DNA from: Sediminibacillus terrae
Lineage (GTDB): Bacteria; Bacillota; Bacilli; Bacillales; Amphibacillaceae
Reading direction: 5' to 3'
Assembly (NCBI RefSeq): GCF_009602435.1
Contig: NZ_VZDQ01000023.1
Coordinates: forward strand, 310,001-374,000
Length of the DNA stretch: 64,000 nt
The translations under genes and the position numbers were made by a program. The notes under the pieces are model-generated. The model was not told where the DNA came from. It searched no databases and was given only the letters and a program-made list of their open reading frames with translations. This document shows, in pieces, positions 8,900-17,192 of the stretch. The first letter of the stretch is position 1. The number at the start of each line of letters is the position of its first letter.

Positions 8900-8940
8900 A
8901 AAAAGGGACTGTCCCTTAAAATATGGGGATAGTCCCTTTT
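8900..8940. terminator. REP-derived terminator hairpin
   Basis: AAAAAGGGACTGTCCCTT (8900-8917) and GGGGATAGTCCCTTTT (8925-8940) pair as AAAAGGGACT with AGTCCCTTTT. Each arm carries the REP core, and the A/T flanks make it a terminator in either direction. On the minus strand it closes the ArAE gene, which ends 32 nt away. Confidence 0.7.
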
Positions 8941-8971
8941 GGAAGATGTTGAAAGCATTTAGGAGAAGCCT

Positions 8972-10009
8972 TTATTCAGGGAGGGAAATATCCTCCTCAT
9001 CAAGAAGGTCTTCGACAAGGTTATAAATAGATAGTATCTCATATAAAATGATGATTTCGGCAGTGAAAAAGGTCGGACTGTCCTTTTCTTTTGGATCAGC
9101 TGCATCCTTTTTACTTTTCCAGAACTGGGTCATCAAAGACTGGATTTGGTTTCGATGTGCCTCCGAGCTGAATTTGTCTGGGTTTTTCAACGCAGTTGCC
9201 AGGCTTTCGACAGTCTGGCATACTTTTTGTTTTTCTTGGTCCGTCCATAACAGCGTATTGAGCGGGGTGTTGATCAAATTCCCGATATGATAATGAATCA
9301 GTCGCAATGCAGCTAGCTTCTCCTGCTCACTACGAAAAACCTTCTTGGACTGCTCGTCGAAACGGTGGTATTTTGATTCCTCTTTTTGAAATCGGATTAG
9401 CATATCTGTTTTGTCCAACTTTCTCTTCAGCTGTGAAAACGTATCCCGGATTTGTTGGTAATCCGGCTTTTTTTCCGCCAAAATTGCCTTTAGAATATTT
9501 TCCAATTCAATGCCGGTTGTCCTGGCCATCGAATGGATATTGTTGAGAATCAACTTCGAATAATTGGGCGGAAACACGAACAAATTGACAGCAGTGGAAA
9601 TCAGCAGACCGATAGACGTGGTCCCCAGCCTGATAAAAAAGGAAATGAGAAAATTGCTATGGATTACTTCTATCATTGCCACCGATGTCAGTGTCGCCAC
9701 CAGCAAACCCGAATGCAGTTTTAACCGGAAGCAAGTAACGATAGTACATACAGCCGCTGCTGTGTATGTAATCGGCGAATTTCCGAACAGAAAGATGAAC
9801 AGTACAGCGTACGCCGATCCGATGGCGGATGCCGGAAAACGGATCAATCCTTTTCTAATCGAGTCGGCGGCAGTCGGCTCGATGGTGACAATGGCTGTGA
9901 TAACAGCAAAAACAGCAGGCCAATCCAGCCATTGGCAAATCAATGAAGTCAAAAAAACGGCTATCCCCGTTTTTACAATACGGCCGCCGAAGAACCTGAA
10001 TCTTTTCAT
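8972..10009 (-). CDS. Aromatic acid exporter (ArAE/FUSC-like) family membrane protein
   Basis: A 345-residue protein. The N-terminal half (to about residue 150) holds four or five membrane segments, including TAIVTIEPTAADSIRKGLIR, a signature of the ArAE_1 family. The C-terminal half is a long charged helical cytoplasmic domain. Family members are putative exporters of aromatic acids, but substrates in Bacilli are not known. AAGGGTG precedes ATG 10009, preferred over the in-frame ATG 10060. It is a single gene flanked by REP elements on both sides (8900, 10080). Confidence 0.85.
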   Translation of the reverse strand: MKRFRFFGGRIVKTGIAVFLTSLICQWLDWPAVFAVITAIVTIEPTAADSIRKGLIRFPASAIGSAYAVLFIFLFGNSPITYTAAAVCTIVTCFRLKLHSGLLVATLTSVAMIEVIHSNFLISFFIRLGTTSIGLLISTAVNLFVFPPNYSKLILNNIHSMARTTGIELENILKAILAEKKPDYQQIRDTFSQLKRKLDKTDMLIRFQKEESKYHRFDEQSKKVFRSEQEKLAALRLIHYHIGNLINTPLNTLLWTDQEKQKVCQTVESLATALKNPDKFSSEAHRNQIQSLMTQFWKSKKDAADPKEKDSPTFFTAEIIILYEILSIYNLVEDLLDEEDISLPE

Positions 10010-10079
10010 CAACAATACACCCTTAATACCAATGATAGTTAAATTATAGCATACCTGCAAAAAAAGAAAGAAGGGCGTT

Positions 10080-10147
10080 GGGGTCAGTCCCCCACCCTGG
10101 TAGTGTGGTAAAGCGATCGCATGTTAGAAGGGTGGGGGACTGACCCC
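10080..10147. repeat. REP doublet: 19-bp perfect inverted repeat with conserved loop
   Basis: GGGGTCAGTCCCCCACCCT (10080-10098) and AGGGTGGGGGACTGACCCC (10129-10147) are perfect inverted copies. The 30-nt loop begins GGTAGTGTGGTAAAGC, the tail sequence shared with the elements at 54380 and 55243. This is the most complete element in the window and defines its architecture. The rest of the 10010-10323 gap holds only the promoter of the next gene. Confidence 0.9.
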
Positions 10148-10154
10148 GAAAAGG

Positions 10155-10184
10155 GTTGGTAAAAAACTGATGAAAGCGTTATCA
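10155..10184 (+). promoter_or_regulatory. Probable sigma-A promoter of IDEAL-domain gene
   Basis: TTGGTA followed 18 nt later by TATCAT, about 140 nt before the gene. A second TATGAT lies just downstream. Moderately close to consensus. Confidence 0.4.
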
Positions 10185-10323
10185 TAATGTGATATGATGG
10201 TTAATAATCATTATATAAGAATGATTCGAAACTTTACGTTTCACTTTTTTTCTGCTGCTATCATACACTATCTTAAATACATCATGTTGCAGCCAAGGGT
10301 CCACAAATCAAGGGGGTGTAGGT

Positions 10324-10779
10324 ATGCTGTCTGTTAAACGATTCAAACCATATTACATTAAAGAAGAGCGTGATTGTATCAGGGTGGTACTTGCTTACCA
10401 ATATTTTTCGCTCCTGCTGGACGATAAGGTTTATCAGTTTGTCCCGCTTGAATCACGTGAAATTATCGTCAACCGGGAAACACGCCAAGTAGAGAATCAA
10501 GATGACGTATTCGTCTTCCAAAAAGGGAAGGAATATAATCGCCTGCCACTTTCCGATTTAATCAGATTGAAGGACTTTATTACACAACTAAATACCATTA
10601 TCCATCCTTACTTAACCAACTCGCCGACAATTTTGGATGAAGCCGAAACGGTTATTGAGCAGCTTGAAAAAGAAAATCTGAAACGTTTGATCGATAAGGC
10701 ACTTGAAGCAGGTGATCAAGCGAGGTTCAAAAAACTTTCGGGCATGCTTAATAAAGAGTACGGCCAAGGCCAGTCCTGA
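10324..10779 (+). CDS. IDEAL domain-containing protein
   Basis: A 151-residue soluble protein. The last 30 residues (LKRLIDKALEAGDQARFKKL) form an IDEAL domain, a short helical module found in several Bacillus proteins such as YpiB. The N-terminal 100 residues are an all-soluble domain of unknown function. AGGGGG precedes ATG 10324. It is a stand-alone gene with an upstream promoter and a terminator at 10825. The function is unknown. Confidence 0.8.
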   Translation: MLSVKRFKPYYIKEERDCIRVVLAYQYFSLLLDDKVYQFVPLESREIIVNRETRQVENQDDVFVFQKGKEYNRLPLSDLIRLKDFITQLNTIIHPYLTNSPTILDEAETVIEQLEKENLKRLIDKALEAGDQARFKKLSGMLNKEYGQGQS

Positions 10780-10824
10780 CTGATGATTTCAGTATTCAAC
10801 CATTGCTTCAAAATAGGCTCTAAT

Positions 10825-10868
10825 AAAAAAAGGCCATTTAACCTGTAGAGGGTAAATTGGCTTTTTTT
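10825..10868 (+). terminator. Terminator after IDEAL-domain gene
   Basis: AAAAAGGCCATTTAACC pairs imperfectly with GGTAAATTGGC, followed by TTTTTTT. It may also act on the minus strand for the Lrp-type gene. Confidence 0.7.
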
Positions 10869-10956
10869 ATGTGAAAAAGTTTCCTTTTACAAAGGAGTGC
10901 ATCTGTATAGTAACTTAACCTCTCCCATCACTCCCCTTATCACCTGACCTGTTTTA

Positions 10957-11412
10957 TTATAACTTCAATCCACTTCGACTTTTGAAACGGCGTAATAAAA
11001 TCTGACTATCCACACGTGAAATTCCCTTTAAAGCATATAGTTCATTATTGATAAATGACTCGAGTTGAGTAAAATCATCGACTAGTACGTGCATGTGCAG
11101 TGTACTAGGACCGGTCATTTGATAACAACTTGCTACACATGGGTTGTTTGCAAGGTTTTCTGCTACTTCTACCAGATTACTTGGATCACAATCCACGTCA
11201 AAAAAAGCAGAGACGTTTTTTCCTACTTTTTCACTATTTACAACACATGAAAACTTTTCAATTATCCCTTCTTCAATTAATTGATTAACCCGCGAGCGGA
11301 CAGAAACTCTTGATAAATTCAGCTGCTTACCAATATCAGTATAGGAGATTCTACCATCCTCGATCAGAAGTTCAAGAATCTGTTTATCTATTTTATCCAA
11401 ATGTTTATCCAT
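10957..11412 (-). CDS. Lrp/AsnC family regulator (YwrC-like)
   Basis: A 151-residue protein with the Lrp layout: N-terminal HTH (LDKIDKQILELLIEDGRISY, then LNLSRVSVRSRVNQLIEEGI) and C-terminal RAM ligand-binding domain. In Bacillus subtilis the Lrp-type gene ywrC lies with ywrA, ywrB (chromate transport family) and ywrD (GGT-like). The same partners follow here on the opposite strand, so this is probably the YwrC counterpart and the regulator of the divergent operon. ATG 11412 is chosen because AGGGGG would abut the ATG at 11418. Confidence 0.85.
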   Translation of the reverse strand: MDKHLDKIDKQILELLIEDGRISYTDIGKQLNLSRVSVRSRVNQLIEEGIIEKFSCVVNSEKVGKNVSAFFDVDCDPSNLVEVAENLANNPCVASCYQMTGPSTLHMHVLVDDFTQLESFINNELYALKGISRVDSQILLRRFKSRSGLKL

Positions 11413-11541
11413 CGCCATCCCCCTATTTCTTATACTTTCGTCCTATATAGAGGGAATTGTACTAAAGATTATTCTAAAACTCAATCTGATATCAGAAAAT
11501 AGTAACTATTTGAATTTTCATAATTTTTTTGCGTAAAATTG

Positions 11542-11570
11542 TTTATTTTTTCGAAATATTCATATATAAT
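11542..11570 (+). promoter_or_regulatory. Probable promoter of the peptide-transporter/GGT operon
   Basis: TATAAT (11565-11570) is a perfect -10 hexamer; TTTATT (11542-11547) sits at 17 nt. The -35 is poor, which suggests help from an activator such as the divergent Lrp-type protein. The region is very A/T rich. Confidence 0.5.
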
Positions 11571-11587
11571 CAAAAACTATAATTGAA

Positions 11588-11627
11588 TCGTTTGTTAACT
11601 AAAAGATTAAAAAAGATTAACAAACGA
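11588..11627. promoter_or_regulatory. 11-bp perfect inverted repeat in the leader region
   Basis: TCGTTTGTTAA (11588-11598) and TTAACAAACGA (11617-11627) are perfect inverted copies around an A-rich 18-nt spacer, just downstream of the predicted start of transcription. It could be an operator for the Lrp-type regulator or a leader stem-loop. The operon start lies 90 nt further on. Confidence 0.55.
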
Positions 11628-11716
11628 CAGGAAAAAAGAAGGTTACATTAATTTAGGTGTAGTATTGTGTAAAAATGCTTACCTGAAATAAAGTTTCCTA
11701 GGGAGGAGGAGGTTGA

Positions 11717-12658
11717 ATGGTTAGCCTGATTGTCCGTCGCTTTTTTCAGCTAATTCTATTGCTCATCGGTATCTCTTTTTTAGTATTTATGAGTATGCAT
11801 ATCGCTCCAGGAGATCCGGCATCAATCATTGGTGGACCGACAGCCAGTGCATCTGATTTGGAGGCGATACGAGAAAGTTTAGGTCTAAATGAACCTGTGC
11901 TTGTCCAATATCTTGATTACTTGTCGGGAGTTTTACATGGGGATTTAGGATATTCCTTTCAGACGAACCAATCTGTTGCCGATGCCATTGTTACCCGCTT
12001 TCCAAACACATTGAATCTTGCTATCGCAAGTATGATTGTTGCCATCATCATCGGCGTCACAGCTGGTATCATTTCAGCTGTCAAACAAAATTCCTGGTTC
12101 GATGTTTCCAGTACTACATTTGCTCTTGCCGGAATATCCATTCCAAACTTCTGGTTGGGGACAATGCTGATTTTATTATTCTCTGTTACTTTGCAATGGC
12201 TGCCGGTCGGAGGACTGAACGCTCCCTTTTATACACTGGAAGGGATAAAACAATTGATTTTGCCGGCCATTACTCTTGGAACGGGCTCCGCTGCTATGAT
12301 TGCCCGAATGAGCAGGTCTGCCATGCTCGAAGTGATTCGTGCTGATTATATCCGTACTGCCAAGGCAAAAGGTGTTCGGCAGCGTGGTCTAATATGGATT
12401 CATGCATTGCGGAATGCCATGATACCTGTCATTACCGTAATAGGTGTTAACTTTGGTGCATTGCTCGGCGGTACGATCATTACAGAGCAAGTTTTCGCCA
12501 TTAACGGTGTGGGACGGTTAATGATCGATGCTATTGCAGCAAGAGACTTTCCTGTTGTACAAGCCACGGTTTTGCTGGTAGCAGCTCTGTTTGTCCTTGT
12601 TAATTTAATTGTCGATATTATTTATGCATTGATCGATCCAAGAATCAGTTATGACTAG
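11717..12658 (+). CDS. Peptide ABC transporter permease, DppB/OppB type
   Basis: A 313-residue permease with six membrane segments, the opening RRFFQLILLLIGISFLVF and the EAA loop DYIRTAKAKGVRQRGLIWIH near residue 215. It forms the translocation channel of a dipeptide/oligopeptide importer together with the next gene. GGAGGAGGAGG precedes ATG 11717. It is the first gene of an operon continuing through a binding protein, two ATPases, a GGT and two chromate-family transporters. Confidence 0.95.
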   Translation: MVSLIVRRFFQLILLLIGISFLVFMSMHIAPGDPASIIGGPTASASDLEAIRESLGLNEPVLVQYLDYLSGVLHGDLGYSFQTNQSVADAIVTRFPNTLNLAIASMIVAIIIGVTAGIISAVKQNSWFDVSSTTFALAGISIPNFWLGTMLILLFSVTLQWLPVGGLNAPFYTLEGIKQLILPAITLGTGSAAMIARMSRSAMLEVIRADYIRTAKAKGVRQRGLIWIHALRNAMIPVITVIGVNFGALLGGTIITEQVFAINGVGRLMIDAIAARDFPVVQATVLLVAALFVLVNLIVDIIYALIDPRISYD

Positions 12659-12675
12659 AGAGAAGGTGAAAGAAT

Positions 12676-13572
12676 ATGGCTTCTGAAGCCCTTCATACAG
12701 ATGTCGACAGAAAACATAAAAAAAGGGAAATGAAAATCGTACAGACCATCCGAAAACTGCTGAAAAACAAACTGGCCGTGTTTGGTTTAATAGTTATTTT
12801 GCTTCAAATAATGATGGCCATAACTGCACCGTGGATTGTCAGTTATACACCAATCGAGCAAAATCTGTCCGATGCAGAGTTAGGGGTCGGTTCAGAAGGT
12901 CACTGGCTGGGAACCGACAACTATGGAAGGGACATGTGGTCCCGGTTGGTCTACGGTGCGAGGGTTTCCCTATTGGTCGGAGTTACTTCTGTGGTTATTG
13001 GCCTTGCTGGCGGCATAGTACTTGGCCTTCTGGCAGGCTATTACAAAAAACTAGATGGGATTATCATGCGGATTGTTGATTTACTCTTTGCTTTCCCTGG
13101 TATTTTACTGGCAATGCTGATTATTGCCATGTTGGGAACAAATCTGATCAATGTAGTGATTGCGATCAGTATTTGGTCGATACCAGGGTGTGCCAGAATT
13201 GTCCGAGGAAGTGTTTTATCCGTAAAAAAACAAGAATATGTACTGGCTATGAAATCAATGGGTGCAAGTGACATACGGATAATTCTAAAGCATATCCTAC
13301 CTAATTGTACGGCTCCAATTATTGTCTTCGCTACAATGCGAATGGCCACTTCTATCCTCTCTACATCAGCATTAAGTTTTTTGGGGCTCGGTGCTCAGCC
13401 GCCGACATCAGAATGGGGAGCGATGATTGCGGCAGGGCAAGATTTTATGTGGTCGTCTCCTCACATGACGATTGTTCCTGGTATTGCGATTATGTTAGTC
13501 GTATTTGCTTTTAACGTTGTCGGCGATGGTTTACGAGATGCACTGGATCCTAATATGGATTTTAACAACTAA
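12676..13572 (+). CDS. Peptide ABC transporter permease, DppC/OppC type
   Basis: A 298-residue permease. The hydrophilic N-terminus is followed by a membrane segment and HWLGTDNYGRDMWSRLVYGA, the DppC signature. The EAA loop reads EYVLAMKSMGASDIRIILKH. It lies 17 nt after the DppB-type gene with GAGAGAAGGTG upstream of ATG 12676. Confidence 0.95.
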   Translation: MASEALHTDVDRKHKKREMKIVQTIRKLLKNKLAVFGLIVILLQIMMAITAPWIVSYTPIEQNLSDAELGVGSEGHWLGTDNYGRDMWSRLVYGARVSLLVGVTSVVIGLAGGIVLGLLAGYYKKLDGIIMRIVDLLFAFPGILLAMLIIAMLGTNLINVVIAISIWSIPGCARIVRGSVLSVKKQEYVLAMKSMGASDIRIILKHILPNCTAPIIVFATMRMATSILSTSALSFLGLGAQPPTSEWGAMIAAGQDFMWSSPHMTIVPGIAIMLVVFAFNVVGDGLRDALDPNMDFNN

Positions 13573-13594
13573 AAAACAGGGGAGGAATTATATT

Positions 13595-15127
13595 ATGAGA
13601 AAAAAAATCATGTTTTATTTGCTAGTTTTTCTTTTGGCTTTCGCAGCAGGATGCAGTAGTTCTTCGGACAGCGACAGTGCAGGTGCCAGCAATGTACCTC
13701 AGGAATTGACTTACGCGACCACATCTGATGCAGTCGGTTTATCACCAATCGATACTAATGATTCTGTTTCTTCAAATGTTATCGCCCAGGTTTACGAAAC
13801 GTTGTTTACCCGGGATCCGGAAACGATGGAAATAGAACCGCTTCTTGCCGAGTCATATGAAACTCCTGACGAAAACACATGGGAAATCAAACTGAAGGAG
13901 GGCATTAAGTTTCAGGATGGAACAGATTTCAATGCAGAGGCTGTCAAATACACTTTTGACCAATTTATGGATGAAAATCGGGCTGCCCCTCGTGCTTCCT
14001 TACTGGCTCCAGTAGAATCTGTCGAAATAAAGGACGAGTACACGGTAGTAATAAAAACATCGGAACCGTACGGTCCATTATTGGCTGCCTTGTCTCATAC
14101 CAATGCTTCCATCGTAAGTCCGACGGCTGATAAAGAAGGCGATATTAACAGTGAGCCAGTCGGCACTGGCCCTTTTGCCTTCGAAGAGTGGGCAGAGGGT
14201 GATCACATTACCTTGAAGAAAAATGAAGATTACTGGCAAGGTGAACCTAGCTTGGAAACCGTCACATTGAAAGTAGTACCGGAATACTCAACTGCCGTTT
14301 CGATGCTCGAAACAGGAGAGGTTCAATTCCTAGACAAAATCCCGGCAGAGCATTTATCCCGTATAGAATCCATGAGTGACGTCGAAGTACAGACCAAGCC
14401 TGGTACGCCTGTGTACTATCTAGGTTTTAACATGGAGAAAGAACCATTCAATAATCCCGAATTCCGTAAAGCAGTGGCATACGCGGTCGACCGGCAGGCA
14501 TATGTTGATCAGTTGAATGGTTTGGGAGTGAAAAACGATAGTATCATCGGTCCCAAAGTATTCGGATATGATGAGAGTGCCAAGGATGCTGGATATCCAT
14601 ATGATGTTGAAAAAGCAAAGCAAATAATAGAAGAAAACGGGTTTGCTAGCCAAAAAGTCACACTGCTTGCTTCCAACTCGGGAAGCTACATGAAAATGGC
14701 TGAAATTGTTCAATCTCAATTGACAGAAGTAGGTATCGATGCAGAGATCGAGTCAATGGAATGGGGAACTTTCCTTGATACGACTTCGGAAGGGAATTTT
14801 GAAATGACCTTTATGGGCTGGACGAATAGCACTGCTGATGGGAGTGAACTGCTATACCCTAACCTTCATTCCGATAATATTGGCTCTTCCAATCGTATGA
14901 GATACAGCAATAAGGAGTTTGATGCATTGGTAGATGAGTCCAGGACGCTTGTGGACCAGGAAGCCCGACAGAAAAAACTGCAGGAAGCAAATAAAATTGC
15001 GATGGAAGATGCCGTATGGGTTCCAATGAACCATGATGTGGTTTCAGCAGCGTATGACAAAAGTGTCAAAGGTTTGGAATTAGATCCGACGGGTGAATGG
15101 AAGCTTTATAACGTTACAAGAGAGTAG
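13595..15127 (+). CDS. Peptide ABC transporter substrate-binding lipoprotein, DppA/OppA type
   Basis: A 510-residue SBP_bac_5 lipoprotein with signal peptide MRKKIMFYLLVFLLAFAAGC; the Cys is the lipidation site. The family motif EPVGTGPFAFEEW occurs near residue 190. It captures peptides outside the membrane. GGGGAGGAAT is spaced correctly for ATG 13595; longer in-frame starts would overlap the preceding permease. Linkage to a cytosolic GGT suggests gamma-glutamyl peptides or glutathione as ligand; that is inference from context. Confidence 0.93.
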   Translation: MRKKIMFYLLVFLLAFAAGCSSSSDSDSAGASNVPQELTYATTSDAVGLSPIDTNDSVSSNVIAQVYETLFTRDPETMEIEPLLAESYETPDENTWEIKLKEGIKFQDGTDFNAEAVKYTFDQFMDENRAAPRASLLAPVESVEIKDEYTVVIKTSEPYGPLLAALSHTNASIVSPTADKEGDINSEPVGTGPFAFEEWAEGDHITLKKNEDYWQGEPSLETVTLKVVPEYSTAVSMLETGEVQFLDKIPAEHLSRIESMSDVEVQTKPGTPVYYLGFNMEKEPFNNPEFRKAVAYAVDRQAYVDQLNGLGVKNDSIIGPKVFGYDESAKDAGYPYDVEKAKQIIEENGFASQKVTLLASNSGSYMKMAEIVQSQLTEVGIDAEIESMEWGTFLDTTSEGNFEMTFMGWTNSTADGSELLYPNLHSDNIGSSNRMRYSNKEFDALVDESRTLVDQEARQKKLQEANKIAMEDAVWVPMNHDVVSAAYDKSVKGLELDPTGEWKLYNVTRE

Positions 15128-15135
15128 GGTGGAAG

Positions 15136-16131
15136 ATGGACAAATTGTTGCAAGTCGATAATCTGGTTACCCAGTTCAGGACTGCTGAAGGAAAACTTTC
15201 GGCAGTCCGTGGGATATCCTTTTCCGTCGAAAAAGGGGAGACCCTGTGTATTGTCGGAGAGTCCGGGTGTGGAAAGAGCATCACTTCTTTATCGATTATG
15301 GGCCTGCTTCCTTCTAATGGAGAAATCGCAGAAGGGTCAATCACTTTTCAAGATGAAGAGTTAACGGGGAAAAAAGAGGAAGAGTTAAGGCAGCTTCGTG
15401 GGAATAAGATGTCGATGATTTTTCAAGAACCAATGACGGCATTGAACCCTGTGTTCACGATTGGCTATCAGCTGCGGGAACCGCTTATACTTCATCAGCA
15501 TATGTCCAAACGGCAGGCGACTGACAAAGCAGTAGAATTGTTGGAACAAGTCGGAATTCCAGACCCGAAAAAGAGACTGAAGCAATTCCCTCATGAACTA
15601 AGCGGCGGAATGCGACAACGCGTGATGATTGCTATTGCCCTTGCCTGTAATCCCTCCCTGCTGATTGCTGATGAACCGACCACTGCACTGGATGTAACGA
15701 TTCAAGCACAAATTCTTGACTTAATAGATGATCTCAAAAGAAAGATGGATATGGGTGTCGTTTTTGTCACGCATGATATGGGGGTTGTCGCAGAAATCGC
15801 TGACCGAGTAATGGTAATGTATGCTGGAGAAGTAGTGGAAATAGGAGAAGTGAAAGAGATCTTTAACAACCCACAACATCCTTATACGAAGGGTTTACTT
15901 GCTTCTGTGCCGAATGTAGATGATGAATATCATACACTGGAATCTATTCCCGGTTCTTTGCCCAACTTGAATGAAAAAATCCAGGGCTGTCGTTTTCATC
16001 CACGTTGCCCATTGGCGACAGAACGTTGTAAAAGAGAGGCGTCGCCTATTTTTGATGTAAGGGAAACCCATCAGTCCAAGTGCTGGCTTCAGGAGGTGAA
16101 TGTCCATGACAAAGCAGCAACCTCTTCTTGA
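15136..16131 (+). CDS. Peptide ABC transporter ATP-binding protein, DppD/OppD type
   Basis: A 331-residue ATPase with Walker A GESGCGKS, signature LSGGMRQR and Walker B LLIADEPT. The C-terminal oligopeptide/dipeptide extension ends with the Cys-rich [15 protein letters not shown] motif, typical of DppD and associated with an iron-sulfur cluster in some family members. It starts 8 nt after the binding protein and overlaps the next ATPase gene. Confidence 0.95.
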   Translation: MDKLLQVDNLVTQFRTAEGKLSAVRGISFSVEKGETLCIVGESGCGKSITSLSIMGLLPSNGEIAEGSITFQDEELTGKKEEELRQLRGNKMSMIFQEPMTALNPVFTIGYQLREPLILHQHMSKRQATDKAVELLEQVGIPDPKKRLKQFPHELSGGMRQRVMIAIALACNPSLLIADEPTTALDVTIQAQILDLIDDLKRKMDMGVVFVTHDMGVVAEIADRVMVMYAGEVVEIGEVKEIFNNPQHPYTKGLLASVPNVDDEYHTLESIPGSLPNLNEKIQGCRFHPRCPLATERCKREASPIFDVRETHQSKCWLQEVNVHDKAATSS

Positions 16132-17077
16132 AGTGAAAAATGTTAAAAAGTACTTTCCCATAAAAAGTGGGATTTTAAAACGAACGACAGGAAATGTGCA
16201 GGCCGTCGAAAATGTAAGCATTGATGTCTATGAGGGAGAAACACTCGGCGTTGTAGGTGAATCTGGTTGTGGAAAATCCACATTTGGTCGAACGGTTTTA
16301 GGACTTGAACCACTGACGGCAGGGACAATAAAATTTCGAGGTCAAGAAGTAGGCGGCTTGTCTTACCGTCAGTTAAAAAAGTTTAAAAAAGAAATGCAAA
16401 TGATTTTTCAGGATCCTTATGCTTCTCTAAACCCGAGGCAGCGTGTAGGGGATGCCTTGGAAGAAGCGTTTATTATCCATACGGAATTGCCTAAACAAGA
16501 ACGTCAGCAGCGTGTAAGGGAATTACTAGTGGAGGTTGGCTTGAAAGAAGAATATTATGAGCGATATCCGCATGAATTCAGCGGTGGACAGCGGCAACGG
16601 ATTGGAATTGCCAGAGCGATAGCGCTCAACCCATCCCTTATTGTCTGCGACGAAGCCGTATCTGCATTGGATGTGTCGGTGCAAGCACAAATAATTAAAT
16701 TGTTGAAAAGATTGCAGCAATCGCATCAGTTAACCTATTTGTTTATATCCCATGATTTAGGTGTTGTTCGTCATGTTTGTGACCGGGTGATGGTCATGTA
16801 CCTTGGTGCAACAGCAGAATTGGCAAGTTCTGATCAACTATATGGCAATCCGCTCCATCCCTATACACGGGCTTTGTTATCCGCGATTCCGCGCCCCATA
16901 CCTGGAAGGAAAAAGGAGCGGATTAGGCTAAAAGGCGAACTGCCCAATCCGGCGGACTATCCACAAGGCTGCCCGTTCCATACACGCTGTCCTTTGGCAA
17001 CGGAAAAATGTGCCAAGGTACGACCGGAATGGCGTGAGATAGAGCAGGGCCATTTTGTGGCTTGTCATGAAGTGTAA
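16106..17077 (+). CDS. Peptide ABC transporter ATP-binding protein, DppF/OppF type
   Basis: A 323-residue ATPase with Walker A GESGCGKS, signature FSGGQRQR and Walker B LIVCDEAVSALD. The C-terminal Cys motif is GCPFHTRCPLATEKC. AGGAGGTGA (16091-16099) fits ATG 16106 better than ATG 16100. It overlaps the dppD-type gene by 26 nt, so the two ATPases are translationally linked. Confidence 0.95.
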   Translation: MTKQQPLLEVKNVKKYFPIKSGILKRTTGNVQAVENVSIDVYEGETLGVVGESGCGKSTFGRTVLGLEPLTAGTIKFRGQEVGGLSYRQLKKFKKEMQMIFQDPYASLNPRQRVGDALEEAFIIHTELPKQERQQRVRELLVEVGLKEEYYERYPHEFSGGQRQRIGIARAIALNPSLIVCDEAVSALDVSVQAQIIKLLKRLQQSHQLTYLFISHDLGVVRHVCDRVMVMYLGATAELASSDQLYGNPLHPYTRALLSAIPRPIPGRKKERIRLKGELPNPADYPQGCPFHTRCPLATEKCAKVRPEWREIEQGHFVACHEV

Positions 17078-17192
17078 CAGAGCAATGGTTGTACTCGATG
17101 GTAATGATATTTAAACGCATCTAGTAACAGGCCGCCGCTTGAATCGCCAGGCGGTTTGCCAATTTTCTATGTATTTGGGAAGGAGTTTTTCA

